Shown here in pieces: positions 16,658 to 24,999 of a stretch of DNA of 64,000 bases. Origin of the DNA: Rhodoferax sp. GW822-FHT02A01 (GTDB taxonomy: Bacteria; Pseudomonadota; Gammaproteobacteria; Burkholderiales; Burkholderiaceae_C); the NCBI RefSeq assembly GCF_038784515.1, contig NZ_CP152376.1, positions 186,001-250,000 on the forward strand. The letters are read 5' to 3'. The position numbers and the translations under genes are program-made. Position 1 is the stretch's first letter, and each line of letters opens with the position of its first letter. The notes under the pieces are model-generated. The model worked only from the letters and a program-made list of their open reading frames with translations, searched no databases and was not told where the DNA came from.

Positions 16658-18298
16658 TCAGCGGCTGGTGGAATCTTGCCCACCTGCTGGCAACGGTGGC
16701 GCGGGCAAGCGGAACAAAACGGCGTGGCGCGGCTGGAAATTGAGCTTGCGTGCCACGGCATCCGGCAACACATGTTCCAGGCCCATGCCGAATATCAGTG
16801 CGATCATGGGACGTGGCGGCTCCTGCATTTGCGCAACCTCAATCCAGTCGGAACCCGGACGTTGAACGGGCCAGTCTTTCGGCAGACCGCGTCTTGGCCG
16901 GTCGTAGAAGAAATACAGATCGCCCGGACGCGGCGGCTCAGCGACAACACGTTGTGCACTTTCGTTTGCATCCAGCAGCCATGCCGCACCTCGCAAAGTG
17001 CCAGGGTCCGTATTTATCCTGGAAGCGGTGCCCTGTGCTGCAATGTGTGCCAGCGCCTTTTCCCCAAAGAGAGGATTGCGGTCCGATACACCAATGGCAA
17101 GCAAAGCAAACCCCGCGGCCGCACAGACAACACCCACTGCCACCACCATGCGCCCTTTGCGAATCGTGTCCGCAAGGTAGATTGCAAGCGGCATGGCCAG
17201 GGCGGCGGCCGTGAGAATCTGGTAACGTGGCACGAGCCATAAGAACGTGAACACGAACGACATCACCAGAAACCATACCGCCGCCAGCAATAGAACCATG
17301 CGGCTAATAGTTCTGATGCGGGCCACAGCCTTGACGGAAAGATAGACCGTTGCCGCCAGACCCAACCACGGCAAGATGCCAAAATTCTGGTTGAAGAACA
17401 ACACAATCCAGGCCTGCAACCAGCGGGGTGCAGTCAACGAGCCAAACCGGTCAAGCCCTTGCTGGGTCTGGAATTGGCCCACCATGTCAGGATTGTCACC
17501 TTTCACACCCTGTTGGCTTATATGCAGTCTGTACAACAAGTCGCCGCTACTGCCCGCCAGGTACGCGGTGTCAATGGCCAGGACGAGCGCCACGCCAACA
17601 CCTATCCAGAGGTAGATGTCACGCCGCCCGCCATAGTTCCGCATCATCAGAATGCCGTAGAACACGGCAAGAACCACACTGGTCTCCCGTGTGATCAGTC
17701 CCAAGCCAGCAAAGATGCCGCACAAGACGAACTGCCAGACGCGGCCTCCCGTCTCCAGAGCATATAGAAACAGCCAAACGGAAGCTAACAGGAAAAAGGT
17801 CTCCGGCAGGTCGGTCGTTACCCAGGAAGCGCCGGAGACGATCACCGGCGTGGAGGCCACCAGCGCTACGGCGAGAAGGCCGCCGTAATAGCCCGCTATC
17901 CTGCGCACACAGACAAAGCTCAAACCGAGAAGCAGCACGAAGTACAGCAGCGAGGGAAATACGAGTGTCATCTCGTTGCGGCCAAACACCGCAAACCCCA
18001 GAGCCATAGGCAGGACAATGGCGTGACGCAGTCCCCAGTGGTTTGCTGCCAAGTGAAAGTGCCCTACCCACTGCTGAGCCGCCGTGGCATAAAAAACGTC
18101 ATCACTCTCGGAAAAGCCAATCCAAGCATAACGGACCAACAGCAGCACATACGTGAGCGTCAGCAGCGCCGCTACCCAGCTCCAAATACCTCCACCTGCA
18201 TCGGTGTGCATCGAGCTTTTCGTGCCAGATGAATGTGCCAGATCACTCCCCCTTCGATAGAGCGCTACGCCCTTGTTGTTTGAAGCGACTTCATTCAC
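16658..18298 (-). CDS. GT-C family membrane glycosyltransferase (ArnT/PMT-like, GT39/GT83 fold)
   Basis: 546 residues. GTG start overlaps the acyltransferase stop by 8 nt; a later ATG (MHTDAGG) has no RBS. About ten membrane spans follow; the first periplasmic loop has FSESDDVFYATAAQQWV with the acidic residues used as catalytic base in GT-C enzymes. A soluble C-terminal portion (from about 415) contains RGAAWLLD and YFFYDRPRRGLP. It would take a sugar from a polyprenyl-phosphate donor on the periplasmic side and place it on the growing or finished glycan. Together with the GT2 and GtrA genes downstream it forms a Gtr-like module. Confidence 0.85.
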   Translation of the reverse strand: MNEVASNNKGVALYRRGSDLAHSSGTKSSMHTDAGGGIWSWVAALLTLTYVLLLVRYAWIGFSESDDVFYATAAQQWVGHFHLAANHWGLRHAIVLPMALGFAVFGRNEMTLVFPSLLYFVLLLGLSFVCVRRIAGYYGGLLAVALVASTPVIVSGASWVTTDLPETFFLLASVWLFLYALETGGRVWQFVLCGIFAGLGLITRETSVVLAVFYGILMMRNYGGRRDIYLWIGVGVALVLAIDTAYLAGSSGDLLYRLHISQQGVKGDNPDMVGQFQTQQGLDRFGSLTAPRWLQAWIVLFFNQNFGILPWLGLAATVYLSVKAVARIRTISRMVLLLAAVWFLVMSFVFTFLWLVPRYQILTAAALAMPLAIYLADTIRKGRMVVAVGVVCAAAGFALLAIGVSDRNPLFGEKALAHIAAQGTASRINTDPGTLRGAAWLLDANESAQRVVAEPPRPGDLYFFYDRPRRGLPKDWPVQRPGSDWIEVAQMQEPPRPMIALIFGMGLEHVLPDAVARKLNFQPRHAVLFRLPAPPLPAGGQDSTSR

Positions 18299-19382
18299 GG
18301 GCTACAGCAAATCGCCTTGCCAATGAACGGATGATGTCGCGACCCGGGTATTCTATCCAGCGATAGGTGCACCAAGCGATCGGGATGGTCGTAAGTGAGC
18401 CGGCAAACGCAACGGCCAGGGCCGCCGTCTGACCAAGCGCTTGGGAATGCAGTTGCTTGACCAGACTGAGCTCCAGGTACGCAATAGGGTAGTGAATCAT
18501 GTATAGGGAAAAAGAAATCACCCCCATGAAGTACATGAAGCGATGGTCCAGCACCCTGGTCACCCAACTGCTGTTGTATGCAACGCCCAGGATGATGAAC
18601 GGAAACGTCAAAACCGCCACAAGGTCCCACAGGCGCAGCAACATCATGGTGGCCGCAATCAACAACATGATGGAAAGGACGACATCTGTGCCAAAGCGCT
18701 TTGCGCGGGGATCCATGGAATAGCTGTGATACACCACCATGCCCAGCACAAATTCTGAAAAACAGCGGACCAAAGTCCACGATACCGTTTGCGTTTCCAG
18801 ACTCAGCCGATGCCCATGCATGGCAGTTGCTGCAAGTGCAAGTACAGCCCCGACTGCCAACAGACCTCGAATCCAAGAACTTGTGTGAAAAACGAGTTTC
18901 AGGAACAAGGGGAACGCCAGATAGGCGAAAAATTCAACACTGATTGACCAGGACGGACCATTCATGTTGGGAGCAAGTCCCAGACCTTGCAGTAGCAAAA
19001 GATTGAAAATCACATCTCGCACCGGGTTCGCGGATTCAAACGCTGGCTTGACCGAACCAGTGAACCCTGGCGATACAGCCAATGTATAGGTCAATAGTGC
19101 AAATGTGATAAACCAGTGCAGCGGAATCAGACGGGCAACGCGCTTGATCATGAAGGATGGAGCGGCACGCACAAATCCGTATTGTCGGAAGTCCGCCGCA
19201 TAGGAGTACGTCATGATGAAGCCGCTGAGTACAAAGAAAAAATCAACGGCAAGGTACCCTCGCGGCGCCAGTGACGGGATGGTGGCTACGGCGTGGTGCT
19301 CGAAGGCAGTCGAAAAATGTAGCAGCACCACGTAAAACGCTGCCAGACCACGCAAGGACGTCAACGCGCGCAATTCAACCAT
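18291..19382 (-). CDS. Acyltransferase family 3 (OafA/YrhL-like) membrane O-acyltransferase
   Basis: 363 residues with about ten membrane spans. The N-terminus LTSLRGLAAFYVVLLHF contains the R-G-L-A and conserved His of acyltransferase-3 proteins, followed by FFFVLSGFIMTYSY and a basic RLIPLHW segment. These enzymes move an acetyl or similar group onto sugars in the periplasm. It overlaps the GT-C gene by 8 nt, suggesting the polymer is O-acylated. The RBS before ATG 19382 is weak. Confidence 0.9.
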   Translation of the reverse strand: MVELRALTSLRGLAAFYVVLLHFSTAFEHHAVATIPSLAPRGYLAVDFFFVLSGFIMTYSYAADFRQYGFVRAAPSFMIKRVARLIPLHWFITFALLTYTLAVSPGFTGSVKPAFESANPVRDVIFNLLLLQGLGLAPNMNGPSWSISVEFFAYLAFPLFLKLVFHTSSWIRGLLAVGAVLALAATAMHGHRLSLETQTVSWTLVRCFSEFVLGMVVYHSYSMDPRAKRFGTDVVLSIMLLIAATMMLLRLWDLVAVLTFPFIILGVAYNSSWVTRVLDHRFMYFMGVISFSLYMIHYPIAYLELSLVKQLHSQALGQTAALAVAFAGSLTTIPIAWCTYRWIEYPGRDIIRSLARRFAVARE

Positions 19383-19508
19383 AGACAGTTACCCGTTTGC
19401 TCTGCGGTTTGGGTGGGCCAAGCCAGCTTCCCGTTGGCGGACAGCCAGAAAGTCTGGGCACTTTCCTGCTGCAAAAGAATGGGCGAATTATTCGTGCGAA
19501 AGATGTTG

Positions 19509-19514
19509 ATTCTA
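19509..19514 (-). promoter_or_regulatory. Possible -10 element for the acyltransferase-gtr segment
   Basis: In the 193-bp gap between the beta-helix and acyltransferase genes the minus strand has TAGAAT preceded by TACGG. No good -35 hexamer is found at 16-18 bp. It may be a weak internal promoter of the long operon. Confidence 0.25.
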
Positions 19515-19575
19515 CCGTAGTCACGCCTCGAAGCCATGGCCGCAGGCACTTGGCCGGACGGCTGCGTGCTCCCCC

Positions 19576-21570
19576 CTAGTCCACGGCACCAACAGTGTTG
19601 GTACGTCGAGGGCTAACAAACTGCTGATGCTGATATCCCGGCGTACCCACCACTGTGCTGGAATTCACCTGAATCGGATTGCGAAGGCGGAACGACTGGT
19701 CTATGCCATTGAAATTGACAATGGAATAACCGGTGCCGAAATAAGTGCCAGCCTTCCAGTTCGGTGAAGGGGTCTGGCAATAGCCAACAAATACGTTGTT
19801 GCGGATGTGCAGGTTTTCTGGCGCCACAGGCGCCTTGCTATTGAGGAAGAAAGGATACGTCTCGTGCTTCAGGCTGTCGTAATAACGCGAGAATGTGACA
19901 AAAGTGTTGTGCTCGATGGTCAGCGCCCAGGGACGGGACATGTCAAAGGTTCCCGCGCCTTTTTCCACCCCGTAGGTAACGGCAGCACCATTGGTAGAGT
20001 CACCGGAATAGTTCTTGGCAAAAATATTGTTGCGCAAAACCAGGTCTCCCCCTTCAGGGATGTCCACCAACCACGACTCACGCATCTCTCCCTGCGCAGA
20101 CCGTGAGCCCTGAAAGTAGTTGCCTTCCAGCAGATTGATCTGGGCACGCGATTTGAATAGATGGCCGTAGTAGGAATTGTGTGACCAGGAGCCCGTCATC
20201 TTGACCGTGAAATTGGGATCACGCAGGCTGGCATTGATATAGATGTTGTGCTCGGGCCCACCGCCCCCGCCGTTGTCAGCAAGCTCCACGTTCTGCAGCA
20301 ACAGCAGCCCGTTGTTTGCGTTCGTGCCGAATATGCCGTTGGCCGATTGCCTGTGAAAGCCACTGACGCGGATATTCTTCAGCGTCAGATTGTGTACGCC
20401 ATTGACATAGATACCCGCCTTGCCAACCAGTACGTTGCGGTCGCTGGAGACGACGTCGAGGTTCTCAAGCGTGATGTTCTCCGACTGGCCGATGTAGATA
20501 ATTCCCTGGCCCAGGGTGTTGTTGCTGACCCCGCTTGCCGGCAGCTTGATGACGGGCCGCACGCCGTTGACGGTGACACCCCGCACGGTGATGTTCCTGG
20601 GCACCACGAACTGCTTGGCGTAGTAGGCAGCATCGTTCTCGGCGTTGGGGCCGATGAAGATCTGCTGATCTTCACCTTCGTACACAGCCGGATATACCTC
20701 GAACACGTCACCGTCCTTCCACTGCGTATACAGCTGGCGCCGGAACGGCCCCACCGAATTGTCCTTGCCGTCCACATTGTTGGGCCTGCTGCGTCCGCCC
20801 GAAAGCCGGCTGTAGGTGGCGATGACCACGTTGTTGCGTATGTGCTTGATAAGGGGTGTGCCCGAGGTGGCGCCAACCACCTGTGGGTCCACGGTGGCCG
20901 GATTCCACTCCCATTGGCTGGGATAGGTGTTGTCGCTGCAATAGCTGTTGCTGTAGGACGTTTCGGCCGAATACCCATCAACCTTTCTGGCGGACTCATC
21001 CGCTTCGGTTGCCGTAACCGGATGTTCGCAATGGGAAGGCGCCACGGCGCACGACCAGTCTCCCAGGTTACCCAATCGGACCAGCACCCCCTTGGTCAGC
21101 GGCCCCATGGCGTATACGGAACTGCCCGATACACCAAGCAACATCTGGGTGCCAGAGTAGTAACGGAAGATGTAGCCCTGCGTCTTCTGGCTGGCCGGGT
21201 TGCCAGGAAACAGGGACGCGTAGCTGCGCTGAGCCCAATCCAGAAATTCCCCTGCGGTGGGAGCCTGCGGCACAGTGGCGTTTTGCACCGCTGGCTGGCT
21301 GGGCAGGTTCGGGCCATGTGCCCCTAGCAGGGTCATCGTACGCACACACTCGCCGTCCACCAACTGGAACACGATAGCCGGAGAAGCCGGGTTTGGTGGC
21401 ACAGCTTCCGCACACTGGGCAGGATCGACCACCACGCTGCGAGGCGACGGGGGTTCAACGGGAGACAGACTGGCAGTGGAGCCACTGACGCTGCAAGCCA
21501 GCAGTACAAAGCACACCAGCAATCGTAGACAGGACCGCATGGACAAGATCATTTCTTTTCGGTAGATCAT
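19576..21570 (-). CDS. Secreted right-handed beta-helix lipoprotein with N-terminal Burkholderiales surface module
   Basis: About 664 residues; starts at 21570, 21552 and 21540 are all possible, the first having AGG 8 nt upstream. Every choice gives a lipoprotein signal ending LLACS, so Cys is the likely lipidated residue. Next comes a module of about 80 residues (FLDWAQRSYASLFPG ... WSCAVAPSHC) that resembles a small unnamed domain found in secreted Burkholderiales proteins. From about residue 220 to the end there are beta-helix rungs with many N-N-V/I turns (RNITVRGVTVNGVRP, SENITLENLDVVSSD, IRNNVFVGY). Fold suggests polysaccharide binding, cleavage or C5-epimerisation at the outer membrane. 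It lies in the same transcription unit as algD, so a uronate substrate is plausible but not shown. Confidence 0.76.
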   Translation of the reverse strand: MIYRKEMILSMRSCLRLLVCFVLLACSVSGSTASLSPVEPPSPRSVVVDPAQCAEAVPPNPASPAIVFQLVDGECVRTMTLLGAHGPNLPSQPAVQNATVPQAPTAGEFLDWAQRSYASLFPGNPASQKTQGYIFRYYSGTQMLLGVSGSSVYAMGPLTKGVLVRLGNLGDWSCAVAPSHCEHPVTATEADESARKVDGYSAETSYSNSYCSDNTYPSQWEWNPATVDPQVVGATSGTPLIKHIRNNVVIATYSRLSGGRSRPNNVDGKDNSVGPFRRQLYTQWKDGDVFEVYPAVYEGEDQQIFIGPNAENDAAYYAKQFVVPRNITVRGVTVNGVRPVIKLPASGVSNNTLGQGIIYIGQSENITLENLDVVSSDRNVLVGKAGIYVNGVHNLTLKNIRVSGFHRQSANGIFGTNANNGLLLLQNVELADNGGGGGPEHNIYINASLRDPNFTVKMTGSWSHNSYYGHLFKSRAQINLLEGNYFQGSRSAQGEMRESWLVDIPEGGDLVLRNNIFAKNYSGDSTNGAAVTYGVEKGAGTFDMSRPWALTIEHNTFVTFSRYYDSLKHETYPFFLNSKAPVAPENLHIRNNVFVGYCQTPSPNWKAGTYFGTGYSIVNFNGIDQSFRLRNPIQVNSSTVVGTPGYQHQQFVSPRRTNTVGAVD

Positions 21571-21619
21571 TCGGATGCCTGGAAGGCGCGGCACGCGGGT
21601 AACGCGTTCAGATGATACG

Positions 21620-22759
21620 CTAATGCCTCTGCACTGACGACACGCCAAGATGGGGTGCATCGAACACCAGGTCAAGACGACCATCGAACAGCTTCCGCCA
21701 TTGGGCAACCATGACCTGCTCCGAATAATGCTGCCGCACTTGGCTCAGGCCCGCTTCAACCCACCGCGGCCACTCGGCGCGTGCATCCACCGCGCCCAAC
21801 AATGCTGCGCAGAAGGATGCATCATCCGGTTCTGACAAGCCCGCCCTTGCCGACTCCGGCAATATGTGCGGCACGTCGCCCACCCGGGTAGCAACAACGG
21901 GCACACCTGCGGCCATGGCTTCCAGCATGGCGATGGGAAGCTGCTCGGTGTCCGAGGAAAGAGCAAACAGGTCAAACTGGGCAAGGCGTGTCCCCGGTGC
22001 GGCTAGGTAACCAGCGAACTCGACGTCAGCGGCCACGCCCAACTGGGTGGCCAACTGCTGCAATTCGGCCCGCAGGGCGCCATCGCCAACGATGACCAAG
22101 CGTGCGGCCTGGCGCGCACGCAGCGCGGCAAATGCACGCAGCAAACGTGCAATGTTCTTTTCGGGGCGAAGACCCGCCACCGTGCCAACCACCAGCGGTG
22201 CACTCGGATCTGGGCTGGCGGTCGCACTGGGCGGCACATCGTGCAGTACCACACCATTGGGAATGAAACGCACGTAGCGGGCACGCAGCTTCCAGACATC
22301 CAACGCAATGCGTTGCAGGTTGCGCGACGCCACCACCACGGGAAGGGGTCGCCACCCCAGCAACGCACGGCGCATCAGCACGCGACGGGGCAGTTGGCTT
22401 TGCGCCTCTTCCGGCCCAAACCCGTCCTCCACATGGACCTGAGGAACCAGCTTGGGCAAATTGGCTGCAGCCCACTCCATGGCACCCCAGTTGTAGCTGA
22501 ACAGAACATCGGGCTTTCGGGCAAGCAAGACATCTCGCAATGTGGAGCGGTTTGCCAATCCACCACCGCGACGGTTCGGCAACGGCAGGCGCTCCCAACT
22601 CACGTGCGGCCCCAGGCGTTCACCGGCTTCGAAGCAGTTGTCCATGGCCGCCACCACGTGGTGGTAGTCCGGTCCCAGCGCATTGGCCAATTGCACGAAC
22701 CGGGCTTGCGGACCGCCCAACTTGAATGTCGAAAAACCGTGCAATATAACGCGCGCCAT
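21620..22759 (-). CDS. Glycosyltransferase family 4, XrtA-operon
   Basis: 379 residues. N-terminal GT-B domain begins VILHGFSTFKLGGPQARFVQLAN; the C-terminal domain has VVGTVAGLRPEKNIARLLRAF, LVIVGDGALRAELQQLA and the retaining-GT4 motif SSDTEQLPIAMLEAMAAGVPVVAT. It sits 24 nt after the oxidoreductase-epimerase fusion, and would add a sugar to the lipid-linked repeat unit. Donor unknown. Confidence 0.87.
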   Translation of the reverse strand: MARVILHGFSTFKLGGPQARFVQLANALGPDYHHVVAAMDNCFEAGERLGPHVSWERLPLPNRRGGGLANRSTLRDVLLARKPDVLFSYNWGAMEWAAANLPKLVPQVHVEDGFGPEEAQSQLPRRVLMRRALLGWRPLPVVVASRNLQRIALDVWKLRARYVRFIPNGVVLHDVPPSATASPDPSAPLVVGTVAGLRPEKNIARLLRAFAALRARQAARLVIVGDGALRAELQQLATQLGVAADVEFAGYLAAPGTRLAQFDLFALSSDTEQLPIAMLEAMAAGVPVVATRVGDVPHILPESARAGLSEPDDASFCAALLGAVDARAEWPRWVEAGLSQVRQHYSEQVMVAQWRKLFDGRLDLVFDAPHLGVSSVQRH

Positions 22760-22783
22760 CAGCTCAGACCTTTCTGTCCAGTC

Positions 22784-24889
22784 TCAACTTTCTGCGTGCA
22801 CGGCCAGCGCGCGCTGGTGGAATACATGCGGGTCGGATGCTGGCGTCCACCCCAGATCGCGCTTGGCGTCGGAGCAATCAAATCCTGCCTTGAGACCGCG
22901 CGACAGGATGTCGCGTCGGTACGGGCGCTTGACCTTCTGACCGGCGACTTTCTTCACCGCCCACTTGCCCATTTCCGTCAACCACAGTCCAGTGGGAGAG
23001 GACGGCACAAAATGCAGGGGACGCTGCAGCACCTTGGACAGATCCTGCAGGTATTGGCGCGCACTGGGGCGCACATCCCCCACGAGGTTGTAGGCCTTGC
23101 CAGGCGCGCTGGGAGAGGTCAGCGCGGAAACTATTGCATCCGCACAGTCTTCGACCAGTACCCAGGGCAAGGCATTGCCGCCATCATTCCAGCCCACACA
23201 ATACTGGTCATTGTTGAAGAAGCCCAGACCGCCGTGGAAAGGCGAGGTGCCAGCGCCAACCACCAGCCCGGGGCGCAGCAGAACCACAGGCAGGCCCTGG
23301 CGGTGCGCCTTGAGCATCTCGGCATCGGCCAACGCCTTGGCATGGGAGTAGTCATTGCGGGTATAGGGCCGCGGATCGGGTGGGGTTTCGCTGGTGATGA
23401 CATCACCACCATCGCCCAGATATAGGCCTGAGATGGAGCCTACGTGCACTAGCCGCTTGATGTTGCTGGAGCGGCAAACATCGGCAACTGCCACGGCCGT
23501 ATCCACCATTGCCGCGCGAATTGCCTCGAAATTGGCTCCGCCTCCGCCATGGGCCAAATTGACGACAAAATCCGCACCTGCCATCACGCGCTCCAGATCT
23601 GCCTTGCGTTTGACATCGCCACGGACGATCTCCACCCCCGGTTCATAGAACACCGGCTGCAGGTTTGCGGCGCCACGCCCCATGGCACGCACGCGGTATC
23701 CCTTGCGCAGCAAGGCTGCCACCGTGTGCGCCCCGATGAACCCAGTGCCTCCCAGCACGGCCACGATGCTGCCCTGTGGCGCCGCTTTGGCAGAAGACGG
23801 ATGGTCGACTGCTGTAGGAGGCAAGGGTTTGAACGCGGTAACCACCTGCTCGCACACATTGACCAGATGGGCACCAAAGGACAAATCAATACGGGGTCGC
23901 TGACGTGCCTGCAAGTCGGCATAGAAAGATTGCAGACTGCCCTTCATACCCAGATAGAAAGCATCGCTACGTGGCCTGAGCTTGACCATGGCCAACGCAT
24001 AGTCACGCAGTCCGGCGAAACCCTGTGACGCGATCTGCTTGCCCGTTGCACGTGCCGAGAGCCAGTTATCGATAGGCTCCATGTAGGCACTGCGTTCCAA
24101 TGTATGGAACTGGTTGGAGAAAATGTCGGCAACAGCCACGCCGTCATCGCAGACCACCGTCATGCGACACACCGTGAAATTGGAGCCGACGTGGAACCGC
24201 AGGTTCGCAGGCATGCGCTCGCACAGCATGGACACTTGACATGCATTGTGAAGCCCCACTCCGGGGGAAATTTCTACAGGCGTTTCGGCCAGCGTGACCA
24301 GCTCTTTGACCTTGCCGGCCAGATCCACGATCTGCGACATGGGATGCACAGCCTGCTCCAACAGGATGTTCAGCGGTTGGCGAAACATCCAGTGACCGAA
24401 CTGCTTGCCCGTGAGCTGGCGCAATGGAGCCTCGTACACGTAATTGATGTAACGCGGACGCCCCAATCGGCCCGAGGTGATGGCTTCCCGTAGTTGCACG
24501 TAGGCTGGGTTGAAGACCAGATTCTGGTTCACACCGATTACCGCACCAGAGCGTTGCGCGGCTGCTGCAAGTGCGTCGCACTCCGCTGTACTCACACCCA
24601 CAGGTTTTTCCACCAGCACGGCTTTGCCGGCCTCAACAAAAGGCATGGCGGTGGACAAATGCAGGTCTGGCGGCGTCAGGACATGCACCGCATCCGCGGC
24701 AGAGGCCGCCGCACTCTCGAGCGTGGTGAATACGTTTGCGGCTCCAAACTCCTTTGCGAAACTCTCGGCAACCTTGGGATTGATGTCGAATACGCCAAAC
24801 AATTCCGTTCCGGCGACTTCCCTCAATGCAGAAGCATGGGTTTTGGCGATATTTCCCGCACCAACCAAAACGACTTTTCTCTTGTTCAA
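22784..24889 (-). CDS. Fusion of Gfo/Idh/MocA oxidoreductase and NAD-dependent sugar epimerase/dehydratase (SDR)
   Basis: 701 residues. TTG 24889 is used because GGGAG lies 5 nt in front and it gives the family start KRKVVLVGAGNIAKTHA; a TTG 5 codons earlier is possible. Residues 1 to about 350 are Gfo/Idh/MocA (VEKPVGVS is the EKP motif). A variable linker (about 352-370) leads to an extended SDR domain from about 372 with LGGTGFIGAHTV, a YSHAK YxxxK catalytic pair, and an ending like epimerases (LGWTPASDPHVF). One polypeptide could carry out two consecutive NAD-dependent steps on a nucleotide sugar. Substrate unknown. Confidence 0.86.
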   Translation of the reverse strand: MNKRKVVLVGAGNIAKTHASALREVAGTELFGVFDINPKVAESFAKEFGAANVFTTLESAAASAADAVHVLTPPDLHLSTAMPFVEAGKAVLVEKPVGVSTAECDALAAAAQRSGAVIGVNQNLVFNPAYVQLREAITSGRLGRPRYINYVYEAPLRQLTGKQFGHWMFRQPLNILLEQAVHPMSQIVDLAGKVKELVTLAETPVEISPGVGLHNACQVSMLCERMPANLRFHVGSNFTVCRMTVVCDDGVAVADIFSNQFHTLERSAYMEPIDNWLSARATGKQIASQGFAGLRDYALAMVKLRPRSDAFYLGMKGSLQSFYADLQARQRPRIDLSFGAHLVNVCEQVVTAFKPLPPTAVDHPSSAKAAPQGSIVAVLGGTGFIGAHTVAALLRKGYRVRAMGRGAANLQPVFYEPGVEIVRGDVKRKADLERVMAGADFVVNLAHGGGGANFEAIRAAMVDTAVAVADVCRSSNIKRLVHVGSISGLYLGDGGDVITSETPPDPRPYTRNDYSHAKALADAEMLKAHRQGLPVVLLRPGLVVGAGTSPFHGGLGFFNNDQYCVGWNDGGNALPWVLVEDCADAIVSALTSPSAPGKAYNLVGDVRPSARQYLQDLSKVLQRPLHFVPSSPTGLWLTEMGKWAVKKVAGQKVKRPYRRDILSRGLKAGFDCSDAKRDLGWTPASDPHVFHQRALAVHAES

Positions 24890-24999
24890 AATAACTCCCA
24901 ACAAATGTGTTTTAGAGCCTGTACGGCACGATCATAAGCATACGCGACGAGGGTGAAAGACCGCGTTTCGCGTGCGTTGCTGCAGCCCGGAAATCCACC
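24890..24999 (-). promoter_or_regulatory. 110-bp gap with weak promoter-like element
   Basis: The largest gap inside the middle part of the operon. On the minus strand a TATGAT hexamer lies about 60 nt before the fusion-gene start, without a convincing -35. It may separate the conserved XrtA core from the variable sugar genes by an internal promoter. Confidence 0.25.

Noticed and set aside
19361..19549. 62-codon open frame before the acyltransferase
   Set aside because: It overlaps the acyltransferase start, has no membrane span or motif and no convincing RBS; the stretch more likely holds a promoter.
22241..23425. Plus-strand open frame of almost 400 codons opposite glycosyltransferase and fusion genes
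   Set aside because: It spans two well-supported minus-strand genes and their junction, shows no family motif and no RBS.
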